From: Posidonia oceanica
Taxonomy: Eukaryota > Streptophyta > Magnoliopsida > Alismatales > Posidoniaceae
Assembly (NCBI GenBank): GCA_037176725.1
Contig: JAZBRS010000026.1
Coordinates: forward strand, 62,102,501-62,166,500
Length of the DNA: 64,000 nucleotides
Direction: 5' to 3'
The notes beneath the pieces were generated by a model. It saw only the letters and a program-made list of their open reading frames with translations, was not told the DNA's origin and did not search any database. Position numbers and translations under genes: made by a program. This document shows, one piece after another, positions 21,295 through 32,931 of the stretch. Position 1 is the first letter of the stretch; every line of letters begins with the position of its first letter.

Positions 21295-24200
21295 ACACTA
21301 GCATTATTCTCAAACTTAGAATATATGCATTTATCATCAACATTAACTTTAAAGCCCTCATCCATGACTATTTTATTGAATTTCTCATACCACTAAATAG
21401 GAGCTTACTTCAAGCCATAAAGAGATTTCACAAGTTTACAAACTTTCTTTTTTTGACCTGGTTGAACAAAACCTTCCGGTTGTTCCATATAAATCTCCTC
21501 TTCTAAATCACTATTTAAAAATGTTATTTTCACATCTATTTGATGAACTATCAACTTATGGATGGAAGCAAGAGAAATTAGTACTCAAATGGAAGATATT
21601 TGAGCTACAAAGGCATTTGTATCAAAATAGTCGATCCCATGTTTCTGTTTATATCCCTTGGCAACTAATCTAGTTCTAAAATTATTTATTGATCCATCTA
21701 CATTCAACTTCCTTTTGAAAATCCATTTACACCCAATGTGTTTTATACCTAGGGATAAGTCTGTTAACACCCATGTTTGATTTGACATTATGAAGTTCAT
21801 TTCATCATTAATAGCTTCTTTCCAAAAGAAAGAATCTCTGGAGTTCACTACTTCTTAAAATGTGGTTGGATCATTACTTTCCACATTTAAAATGAACTTT
21901 GTAATATTCTTGATTTCCGTCATGTCTCCTTCAACACAATAAATAAGGAAATCCAATCCATGTGCGTTTGATTCTTGCTCTTTTAGTTCTCTTAAGTTCA
22001 ACATTATCTTGTTGTTCCTCATGATGTAGGACCTTAGGAGGAGGCTCATCTTGAGGAAGTTCCTCTTGTCGAGGCTCATCATAATGTTGAATTTCAAGAG
22101 GTGATTGATCTATTTGTGGTAGATCAAAACCATCACCATTGATACTCATATCATCTTGATCAGATTCTAAATTTTGATCAGTAGTAGAATTTTCATTTGG
22201 TGGATCTTGAGAACTTGATTTAGATAGATTCCCAAAAAATTCTACATCTTGAGATTCCATAATCTCAATAGTATCAAGAACAAGAAATCTGTAAGTAACA
22301 CTATCTTGTGAGTATCCAATGAACACACATTTCAAAGTTCTAACACCCAATTTTGTCATCCTAGGTTGAGGTTTTCTTACATATGTAAGACACCCCTACA
22401 CTTTTAGGCAATTCAAATTAGGTTTTCCTTTGAACCAAAGTTCATAAGGAGACACTTTCATTTTTCTAGTAGGAACTCTATTTAAAATGAAACAAGCAGA
22501 TAATAAAGCTTCACCCCATAATGAATATGATAAACCAAAACTCACAATCATTGCAACCACGATTCTATTCTTTCTTTCAGTAATTCCATTTTGCTGTGTT
22601 GAATAGGGAGCTGTTGTTTGATGGATAATTCCATGAGTTTCACAAAATTTTCTAAATTCAATGTGAGGAAAGTATTCGCCCCCTCTATCTAATCTTACAA
22701 TCTTAATTTTGTGATTAAGTTTATTCTCACTTTCTACCTTGAATATTTGAAACTTGTCAAATACTTCACTTTTACTTTTCATCAAGTAAATATATGCATA
22801 TCTACTATATTCATCAATGAAAGTAACAAAATATTCATTACTCCTGCAAGTAATTTGTTGTTTTAGATCACATACATTACTATTAATAAGTTCAACAATG
22901 GTAGAAATTCTTTCAATAGACTTAAAGGATTTTCTAATCATTTTGGTTTGAACACATGTTTGATATTTAGAAATATCATTAAAATTACATATAGGAATTA
23001 ATTTTAAATTAGTCATATTTCTAATGGAACCATAATTCACATGTCCAAGTCTATGATGCCATAAGGATGCATAAACACAATCAGCATAATAAACAAAGCC
23101 ATTTTTTATTATTTAGGTTCAAAAGAACCATTCCATTACAAGAATATCCATGGCCCACAAAAACCCCTTTCTTGGTTAAAGCGAGCATAAAACCAAAAAC
23201 AAGATTTTTGCTCAAATTTGGTACATGCAAGACATTGACTAAATCAATCATCTTTCTAGAAGTGAACACAAGTCGAACTCTTCCTTTGCCAACAAAAGGA
23301 GCACTTACACCGTTTGCCGTTTGCACGGATCCGCTATCATGTCCAAGTTCCTCATAAACATGGAAGAAACTTCTATCATAGCAAAAGTGATCCGTTGCAT
23401 CGGTGTCAAGGTAGAAGCCAACATCCTTGAGAATAATAGTGTTACTTGTGATAGCAGCAACCATCTTTTCTCCGCTTTTCATGGTTGAGACATTGAGACA
23501 CTCAACCACATTTGCATTAACGTTGGAGTCATTCCCTTGGACTTGTATTGTTTCTTTCAGAAATGACACTTATGTGCATAGTGACCGAGTTTGTTATATA
23601 TGTAACAATTCCCTTTCATCTTTTTCTTCTCAGATTTCTCCTTGAAGACATTGGCTTTCCCTTTTTGTTTGTTGTTGAATTTCTTGGGCTCCAAACCCCG
23701 GTTCATCTTCTCATGATTGCATGATTCCTCTTCAATTCGAAGATGACGTTATAGAGATTCCAAAGAATATTTCTTTTCCTCATGTTTCGTCTTCTTTTTA
23801 TAGTTCTTCTAGGAAGTAGCCAATTTGGCAATAATTGCCCCCAGTTGAAAATCTTTTGGAAGATCTATACTGGCAGACTTTAAGTCTCCCACAATCAAGT
23901 GAAGTTCATGCACTTGTGTAAGAACACTCTTATCACAAGTCATTTTGTAATCAAAACAATTTGAAATAAGAAACTTTTGATTACTTGCCTCTTCAAGTTT
24001 GTACTTGTTCTCCACTGACTTCCATAGTTCCTCTGCCGTTGCCATAGTCCGATAATTATCATAGATGGAATTGGATAGCGCATTGAGGATGTGATTCTTG
24101 CAAAGAAAATCGTCAATCTTTATCTTCTTGCGCTTCTCCTTGATTTCGTCGGTGTCTTCATATGTTGATTCTGGAATGACTTTCAAATCATCATCCAACA

Positions 24201-24330
24201 CATATGCTATGTTCCTTGGACATATGCACGGATGTCCGTTTTCGCCCCATCTCAAGATGTAAATAAGCAGATGTTTGTGTGGACGTCCGCGTGGACATTC
24301 ATTTTTGCATTGTCTTAAGACGTCCATTAA
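21295..24330 (-). mobile_element. Copia element A, 5' portion (gag, integrase, first part of RT)
   Basis: On the minus strand, 24327-23809 carries a gag-like domain with ALSNSIYDNYRTMATAEELW. A CCHC knuckle remnant with NKLGHYAHKC lies at about 23620-23570. 23569-23081 has protease and gag-pre-integrase sequence (GSVQTANGVSAPFVGKG). 23040-22396 is the integrase core, with FIDEYSRYAY, RLDRGGEYF and NGITERKNR supplying the D, D and E. 21848-21585 begins the RT (GCKWIFKRKLNVDG). The frame stops at 21295 within an acidic segment ending KFENNAS. Its continuation is at 3098-2272 across the Gypsy insertion. Stops separate most blocks. No 5' LTR or primer-binding site is recognisable to the right. 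Confidence 0.85.
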
Positions 24331-25317
24331 TGGACATTCGCTAAGGTTCTTGAAACCATCAAAATTAATTCTTGGTCATTTAAAGATTGTTATACCTTAA
24401 CTAAAACTTCAATAAACATCAACTTACTTTCTCTTAAGCAAAGTAGAATCAACATTGATTATCAACGTTAAGAGAGAAACAAAAAGAAACGATAATTAAG
24501 TCAAATAAACAAAACTCCCAAAAGTTTTCTCTTTTGAAAATCTCCATCATCACTCTCCACTCCATCATCAGACACTCTTTCACCCACCTCATTTCACTAA
24601 ATAGCCACGTTGTGAACGAAAGAGAGAAAAAAAAGGAAGAAATGAAAATTCTTTGTAATTTCATGGAAAAGATACTACTTTTATCCTGAAAATTTTTGTA
24701 AATGTATTATTGTAGACGAAATGTACAACCTGTTGGACGCTTAAATTATGTCACCTAATTGTAGAGTTATGAAGCTCAGGATACTAATGTGTGTGTTTTT
24801 TTTTTTTAATAGACCCAATGTGAGGGAGGTTTTAAAGCAAGTTGTTACTTGCGAGAGATCTTAGTCTGAAGCAAGTTCGAAGTGGTAATGTCCCATGTTG
24901 CACTTGCTCATCTTTAACATAAAAACACGTAGGATGGCCATCAATGACTAGTGTACAACATTTTCACGGATAAAGAATGTTGGTCCTTTATCATTCTAGA
25001 TTCTTTTCATCACTTTTAACTTTCATATGAAAATGACAATTAAAATCTTCATTAACTTTTTACCATAATATCATTGTGTACATATTATTAAAAAAAAATT
25101 ATTTTGATTGGTTACCATCCTTTATCATGCCAAATGTCAGCAGAAATTGCATGAGAAACAACTCCTGTAATAGGAAGTGGAGGACTCGTTTTTTTTTACT
25201 TGAAAATTTATAAATTACCATTGCCATGGTTACCCAAGCCAATCATCTCCTTCGATGCAAGGTACTGTAATATACAGGAATCAAGAAAGAAAGTAACCGA
25301 GTGATGACATTGTCTTG
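24331..25317. other. Intergenic, nothing identified
   Basis: AT-rich sequence with poly(T) and poly(A) runs. It may include the remains of the 5' untranslated region of Copia A near 24340-24500. No gene or repeat boundary supported. Confidence 0.5.
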
Positions 25318-26910
25318 TTAATTTTTGCTCACAGACAGTAAATTGACACAAAAGGATGGTATATAAAAAACATTGGTCAAATGAAGAGAAGTTAAGGACA
25401 AAGAACCTATGGCTTCTACATTAGTGACATTACTATTGGGCAGTTTGATTGGTAAGGAATTATTGGGCTTATCATAGGATTTGGGTATATTTAAGGAAGA
25501 AATTAACCATATGATGAGAAGCACTAATATCAATGATCCATGCATGTATCACTATCAACAAAAGTAGCATTATAACAAAAAATACATTTTGTGTCTGCCA
25601 TTATGTTCTCTTGACTTGAAGGATCCTTTAACATAGCTAATAACTTTGCATTGCTCATGAGTAAACATATTTGAATGAGACTGAACCTCTGTAACATTTA
25701 AAGCACTGGCAGATTCAAAACCTTTAGGCTTCAGTTGAACATTGTGTACTTATCCTGTAACTTTCCTTGAATCACCTTGTGCAATTTATGGTCTGGTGGA
25801 AAATCAATTAGCCAATAACATTTTTCAGCTGATTGTCCTGGTTTCTTACTATTTGAACAAACTTGTTTCCTTTCATGATTTGTCCTAGCTTATTATTCTT
25901 ATGGTTGAATCCTTTGTTTGCAAACAAAGTTGCTGCCTCTAGTAAACTAGAATGACTAACTAGTCTCTGTTTTTACTTCTTGTAAGACTAAGGCAAAAGC
26001 TTTGGCCACATTTGGAAGAGGATTCATAAGAAGAATCTGATCCCTTGTGATAGAGAATGAATCATTTAAACCAACAAGAAACTAAATCATCTTTTCCTCT
26101 TGTTCTTTTTCAATAATAATACTCTTTATAGCTCCACAAGTACAAACAACATTGTTCTTTGAAACAAAAGCTAATTCATCCCACAACAATTTTAGCTTTG
26201 TGTAATACATTGAGACCGTAGAATTCTCTTGATTTAAGCTTGAAATTGACCTTTTCATCTAAAAAAATACATGATGCATTACTTTGTGCAAATCGATCTT
26301 CTAAATCCTTCCAAACATCAGTGGTTAATTTAGCATACATAACACTTTCATCTACTTCTGTGTCTAATGAATTCACTAACCAAAGTAAAAGCTATATATC
26401 ATTGCATCTTTTCCAAAGACCATGATTTCTAGGTTCTTCCGTGATTGATGTTTGTGGCAAAGATCCATCCAACTTATTTTTAGCAGCACTAAGCGCCATT
26501 CTTATTGATCTAGACTAGGTGGAGTAATTATCTCCAATCAAAACCTTGGAAGCAAGGGTTGTACCTAGGCTATCAAAGGAATTGAGATATTAAGGGCTGT
26601 AGACATCCACCAGAGCTTGCAGAGGCGACGAGATCATCGGATTCCTCCTCGATTTGCTTCTCTCCTCCTCCATTTGCTCTATGATACGAATTCCTAGAAC
26701 TTTATGAAAAAAGACGGAAGAAAGAACAAAATTGCCGGCTATGATACCATGAGAAGATTGCAAAAGAAGTAAAAGAAATGATTATGTTGTATTCCTTCAA
26801 TGGGTGCATTGGTCTTTATATAGACCATAATATGTAACAGACTTGTAACTAAATATTACAACAGATTTGTAACTAACTAAGTAATTAATGTTAAGTCTAT
26901 TACTATCCCC
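25318..26910 (-). mobile_element. Decayed Copia element E with short LTR
   Basis: On the minus strand, 26376-26176 resembles Copia gag (SVMYAKLTTDVWKDLEDRF). 25545-25318 resembles the protease/gag-pre-integrase border (TNVFYIPSFCVNLLSVSKN). Between them the frame is destroyed. At about 26740-26752 the minus strand reads CATGGTATCATAGCC, an initiator tRNA-Met primer site. To its right lies a short LTR starting near 26752, with a TATATAAAG promoter box on the minus strand. Pol and the 3' LTR are missing. The short LTR and gag type suggest an Ale/Retrofit-like lineage, which is uncertain. Confidence 0.7.
26752..26910 (-). repeat. Probable 5' LTR of Copia E (short)
   Basis: Plus strand runs TGAGAAGATTGC to about CTATTACTATCCCCA. 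On the minus strand it starts TG, contains TATATAAAG, and ends CA next to the primer-binding site. The outer boundary is a guess because no partner LTR is present. Confidence 0.5.
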
Positions 26911-27356
26911 ATCTATGTACTCTTGGTCTACCCAATCCCAAGACAAAGATGTCATCGATCACTTGCATATTTGATTCCTTCTTTCTTTTCTTCTGGCGAC
27001 AAAATACCCTAAAAAAGCTCTTGTCTACTTCGATCTCCATTTTTCACCGTTGAAGACAAAATCTATTGGAAAGAGGCATCGGAGATTTAGTGGATCTATT
27101 GTTCATTCTTGAGCTTGTCAACAAAGTATGCCACCCCTTAGGATTTGTAATTATGTTGAAGTTTAGGATTTTAAGCTTGCAATAAAGGTGTTTGCGTTTA
27201 GGTTTAGGTTTAGATTTAGATTCATGGTTATATCATGTGTGGTAGAAGTTACGGTGTTAGAAGGGTATGTGATGTGAGCCATACTTACTAAATAAATTAT
27301 TAAATTACGAGTAATTAGATTTACTCAACAAGTGAGAAGCAAGATCATCCATCCCA

Positions 27357-27365
27357 CTATAAAAA
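27357..27365 (+). promoter_or_regulatory. TATA box of the oxygenase gene
   Basis: CTATAAAAA lies about 230 bp upstream of the start codon, giving a 5' leader of roughly 200 bp. The leader contains a GA-rich stretch at 27478-27525. Confidence 0.6.
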
Positions 27366-27593
27366 CATCCCTAGCGTCCAAGCAAAATACTCTCCACTTC
27401 GTTTAACGTGCAAGTTGCAACCTGTCTCTCCTCCAGTGCACGCATCATTTCTCCCGCCATTAAAGTAGGACGAGGAGCAGAGAAGACGAAAAGAAGAAAA
27501 AAAAAAGAAGAAGAAAAAAAGGAATCCCCACGAAACAAAACAAGACGACACTCCTCCCCCTTTCTTCCAATTCCAGTGGCGGAAACCCTCAGC

Positions 27594-30500
27594 ATGAAGC
27601 TGCCGGTGGTGGATCTGGGCCTCTACTTGGAGAAGAAGAACGGCATCGCCGCCGCCGACGACGATGCGCAGATCGGGGCGATGTGCTCGGTGGTGAGCCG
27701 GACTCTGAGGGAGACGGGGGCGTTGCTGGTGAAGGATCCGAGGTGCACCATCGAGGACAACGACCGCTTCCTCGATATGATGGAGAAGTACTTCGAGAAA
27801 TCCGACGCCTTCAAGCGCCAGCAGGAGCGGCCCCACCTCCACTACCAGGTCTCTGCTCCTTCTTCTTCCTCTTTTTGGCTCTCTGGTATTGTGGATTTTG
27901 TGTGTGGGGTTTTTTTTTTTGTGGGGGGGTGGTGTTCTTGGTAATGTGTTGTGGATTCCAGTGTATGCAGGAATTTATAATGTGGATGGTCATTTTGGAA
28001 TTGTTTCTTAGGTGGTGGAAATGTGGTAGTGTTTGATAAGATGGATATATTAAAAAGGATGGGAGATTCCATGTGTATTGTTGACAATGCAAAGTGGAGT
28101 CAAGTGGGTGAAGGAAGATTAGTTAGGGAGGGTGAGAGTAGGGATTTTTTATTTTTAATGTACCCTTATAAATTAAGAGCCTTCATTTTGTAACTTGAAA
28201 ATTGCACTAGGTCCAACTGCACTAGGGTGTATGAACTTGACTTTGATGTAAACTTTGTATTCTAATAGATCTTGCGGAGTCGTTTTGATATTAGGCATGG
28301 GCGTGGCCTAAATCCAATTTCAATATAATATGGGAGTAGTTAGAGAAGACTTGGGTCGTTGTGATCTAATAGGATTTAGAGCAATTTATGTTGCATTTGA
28401 AGCTTTGGATTATGAGGCGAAAGCTCCCAGGTGAAGAACCTATGTTCCCCGGATACTTCAAGATAAATGCCTTATCGTAGTAGATACTTCTGCTTTCAAT
28501 GTAAATTTTGTATTAGACACCTCAAAGTATCGTACCCAGGTAGCATAGGGAAGAAGCTTGATTTTTATGGTTAATAAATGCTTCAGCATGGAGCTTAACT
28601 TTAAATTCTGTTGGAAGATCCAAGAATTTTTCAGACATCGGTCAATGACAACTAAATGAATGGTAGTTGCTGAATAGATTTATGGCTTTAGTTTGTACTT
28701 CAACAAAATAACATAATTTTTCGTTTGATCTATGAAATTGACAATGCTATCATTACATCACCAATCACTCTGGGTGAACTCGCAGGTGGGAGTAACACCA
28801 GAAGGTGTAGAGGTACCAAAAAGTCTAGTTGATGAGGATCTGCAGGAGAAAATCAAAACAATGCCTGAGGAGTTTCGGCCTTCCATACCTTCAGGACCCG
28901 ATCCTAAATGGCGATACATGTGGAGGGTGGGGCCACGCCCACCAAATACTCATTTTCAGGTTTCCTTATTGTCTCTATATTTTCGCTTTGAATTCATTTT
29001 AATATAATTTAGCAACTTTTAATACTTGTTTTTGTTCTTTTGCAGGAGTTGAATGCTGAGCCTGTAATACCAGACGGTTTTCCAGAATGGAGTGAAACCA
29101 TGGACTCGTGGGGCTACAAAATGATTTCGGCAGTTGAGGTGAACTGTGAAGTCTTTTCATCTGTTTCTCGGGGCAGCATTGGATTATAACATCTTCTCAT
29201 TTGTATCTCTCTCACGTAAGTTATGAAACAGGTTGTTGCTGAAATGGCTGCAATAGGTTTTGGCTTACCAAAGGATGCATTCACTTCTCTTATGAAAAAG
29301 GTACACTATGCAACTTTCTCCGTCACATGGAGTATTTACTTGCATTGTCTGCCCATCCCATATGTACTTGGATTATCTACAGGCTTCAAGCCATATGGTT
29401 TTTTTTTCCAAGCTTTAGATATGTTTAAAATCCCCTTCTTACATACGATTAGAGATATTTGTCCTTGTCTATGATGGCAATTATTTATGCCATTTGTATA
29501 GCCATGAACTCTAGGAGGTAGAATTTGTCTAAATGAGTATTTTATATATTTTAGTTCTTAGCTTGTAAAAATTGGTTCTTTCATTTAATCCTTAAGTCGC
29601 TCTATTTTCTTAGTAATATTTTATGCATATTAGCTTAGTGCTGACCTTTTTTATATATAATTCTGCATCTATTGGGATTTGAACGCACAACTCCCAACTG
29701 AAGTAATAGTCATGTGCCAAATAAATTATGCTTTGCTCAGTAGCGTTGACCAGAATACTCCTTTCCTGTTTCATTGCCTCTGTTATAATGTTACTTTAAT
29801 CATGTTCTTCATGCTTACCCCAGTTTATGGAGAAGATACTTAAGTTCACGCATCACTGTATTTTATGGTCCTTACGTCGTTTTCTGGAATAATGTTTCTC
29901 TTTTTTTTAAAGATTAGTACACTCTGTTAAAATTACTTACGCGTTGAACATTGTGCTTCAAATTTCAAAATGACTTTCTATGTCTGACAATTGTCAAATT
30001 CATGATTTAGAGGTTCCTGTATGCCTATCAATTGTCTTAAAAAAATATTTTTCTATGGAGTAATCTCATACCAGAAGTTTTAAAAATGTATTGATTATTT
30101 GTATTCAGAATTTTGACTTTATCAAATGCATCTTCCTTTTGTTTGACAAGGACTTTTCTGAAAATAACAGGGACCTCATCTCCTCGCCCCTACAGGTAGT
30201 AATCTTCAGCATCATGGCAGAAGAGGCATTGTGTTTGCTGGATACCACTATGACCTAAATTTCCTAACAATTCATGGAAGGAGCAGATTCCCCGGCTTAA
30301 GTATATGGCTGAGAAGTGGACAGAAGGTAGAAGTGAAAGTCCCTGTCGGATGCCTACTTATTCAGACAGGAAAAGAGGTACTATTGCAAACTTGCTAATG
30401 GAAGTTATGAGTCATGTGTGTTTTTAAAACTATACTTGGCTGATAGATAATGACATTGTTGGGTATACCAATTTGGTGTGGTCAGACAGCCTCCTTTGCC

Positions 30501-31003
30501 AGTTTTCTGATGTAACTTTTGCTGTACGTGGTGTTTTCTCTGTGAAACTTATTGATGATTAGTGATCAGTTTCGTCAATGACTGAAATAAGTACTTCTGG
30601 TGCTACCTATCCTTACATTCATTTAAAATTCTCTACATGCAGGTGGAGTGGTTAACTGGAGGCGAGTGTTCAGCTGGCATGCATGAGGTTGTTGTGTCTG
30701 ACAGGACCATCAGCGCTATTGAATTAGCACAGCAGCAAAATCACAGTTTGTGGAGGGTGTCTTCAACGGCAAGTGCATATAAATTTCCAGATGTATTTTG
30801 TTGATATATTTTGTTTTAATGTGATATTCACACATATTTTCAATCAGCTTTTCGCACATATTGCTTCTGATGCTATATTAAAGCCTTTGGGACACTTTGC
30901 GGATGCGCCACTTGCAAAAAACTATCCACCTGTTCCTGCGGGGGAATTTGTTGAGAAAGAACTTGCAGCAATTAACCTGAAAGGCCAGAAGGCAAAGTCA
31001 TAG
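27594..31003 (+). CDS. 2-oxoglutarate/Fe(II)-dependent oxygenase family protein, 7 exons, 359 aa
   Basis: Exons: 27594-27848, 28786-28959, 29046-29138, 29232-29300, 30171-30377, 30643-30768, 30848-31003. All introns are phase 0 by my reading. The protein starts MKLPVVDLGLYL, the usual opening of the DIOX N-terminal domain. The jelly-roll core carries YHYD (His223-x-Asp225), a distal His280 in AGMHEVVVSD, and an R-x-S motif at Arg304 (LWRVSST), the iron and 2-oxoglutarate ligands. Length and layout fit plant soluble 2OG oxygenases; the substrate cannot be told. The start is the first ATG after the TATA box and aligns with the duplicate gene's start. Intron 6 uses a GC donor (ACG/GCAAGT) where the dead duplicate keeps GT. 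Introns 1 (937 bp) and 4 (870 bp) are the longest. A tandem pseudogene copy follows at 32307. Confidence 0.88.
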
Positions 31004-32306
31004 TGTGCTTCTATTCTTGACATTCATGCTCTCAATAACATTGAAGATGTTGTTCTAGTATTTCAGCATGTCTCTGATCAATAAGAGAAACTCATTGTTA
31101 ACTAATTCTCTTTCTTGTGAATTGCCAGTTTAACATGCCTGTAAAGCTGTCCAATTCGTGATATCAGACATATCAAATATTGTGAAGGCTATTTATGCAT
31201 AATAATAATAAAAGTGCATTCTTTTCCGTTTTTTTTTAGTTCATTCTGATCAAAGTGTCCTTAAAATATTGTAAGAACGGCTGTGTATTTTGGAAAGCAT
31301 ATGGAAATAGTTGGCTCTTCATCTCTTTCATCATGAAAAGTTGGTATCTCTTTGTTGTACAGTTGCAATTCAATCTCTCAAGTAGAGAGCTCAGTGATGT
31401 AAAAGTTGACTCGATCATAATGGATTACTCTCATTTTCAAATAACTGTTGTGCTAAATCTACAGAACTTAACAGAATCTCATCCGCATGACTTTGTATGA
31501 AATTTTATCTTACACAAACAAAGTCAGTTTGCATTTTATAAACAACTTTGCGGGACAGCAATTACTTTTACAGTAAAGCAAGACTGTAACAATCACACGT
31601 CTGCTTTCATTATTGTCCTGCATGATTTCAGCTGCAGCTTGAACCAACCAGTTACCTGTTTCATTGAGACTGGGGTATGACTGACCATCTATTTCTTTTG
31701 TTGCTCATGCATAAAACCAATGTTGAAATGTTACCTTATTTTTAATCTAGCTGCAGCAAGCAATATGACAAACCTTAAATTTCTAGGCTATAGTCTGCAC
31801 CTTCTTGTATATCTGAATGAGACCAAGAGACGCACAAAATTGTGTGTTCCCTACAATCGACAGAATGTTCAGGCTGCATTTGGAAATCTGGTAGCAGGTT
31901 CTCCTCCAATCTGCGAAGCGACACTTCTGGAAGGACTTTCAATTAGCTTACAAAGGAGAAACCAGAAAGGGGGTAAGAGATGCTAACTAATACAATGCAT
32001 GGCTTTGACTTTATTATACTAAGCTGTCATGGGCAATGGAATAATCAATAATCTTTCAACTGCAGTTGGGATTTGGTGTCAACCATCAGCTGATGCGTTT
32101 TCCTTCCTAGTTTGTTGCATCTGTATTATTTTTATAGAGTGTAGATATAAATCAATAAAAATATGTGATTGCAGTCTGTTTGTGACATGAAATGATGAAC
32201 CGGAGGGAAATTTCCTTAACTGTCCACTTTATATCAGGAAAGAAAGAGCTTGCACACCAAGCTTCACTTCTTCTCCCTACCCAGAACCAACAATCCCACC
32301 TGTAGC
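31004..32306. other. Intergenic between the tandem oxygenase copies
   Basis: Contains the 3' untranslated region of the first gene and AT-rich spacer. A frame at 31720-31986 with RQNVQAAFGNLVAGSPPICE is not recognised and has no supporting splice or start context. Confidence 0.5.
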
Positions 32307-32923
32307 ATGGAGCTCCCTGTTGTAGATTTGGAGCCATATTTGAAAAATCCACTGCCTGCGATCCTCAAGTCCGGGTCATGTGCTCAGAAGTGAGCAGGAC
32401 CTTGAGGGAGACCCGGGCGAGATACTAGTGAGGGATCCAAGATGCTCTGTCCAAGACAATGGTCGGTTTCTGGATATGATGGAGAGGTATTTTTAGATGT
32501 CTGATGAGTTCTAGTGGCAGCAGCAACGGGCCCATCTACACCATCAGGTCGATACGTCCTTCGCTTTTGTCTTCTCTCGTCTTTTTCTTTATTAGGTGAA
32601 GTATATAGAGTTCTCTGAAGAGTCACTCTTTCTCATGTGTTTGCTGGTCTTTGATGGCACTTTTTTGTTTTGCTTCTTAGATTAAGGATTACCTTGTTTA
32701 GGAGTGTAGGAGATCATTCAGCGGATGAGATGATTCAAAATTGCAGTAGCTCTCAAAAATCACTCAATATTATATCAATGTAATGAAATTTAGAATTGTG
32801 GCTTAAGGTCTACATAACGTGAAATTACTTTGTATCTTTAGAGCGATGTCTGTTGGACATGAACTTATGGGTTATGACGAAAGGCAGAAACCCCAATATA
32901 TGTGAAGAAGTTTGATGTTACCA
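32307..32923 (+). pseudogene. Oxygenase duplicate, exon 1 and start of intron 1
   Basis: ATG at 32307 opens MELPVVDLEPYL, aligning with exon 1 of the intact copy. The sequence then shifts frame and carries stops in the exon's last third, yet ends at a retained donor (CATCAG/GTCGAT, 32547/32548). Intron 1 continues until the hAT insertion, whose target duplication begins at 32924. Confidence 0.85.
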
Positions 32924-32931
32924 TCAACGAT

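Noticed and set aside
27357..27842. 161-codon minus-strand frame
   Set aside because: Antisense shadow of exon 1 and leader of the oxygenase gene.
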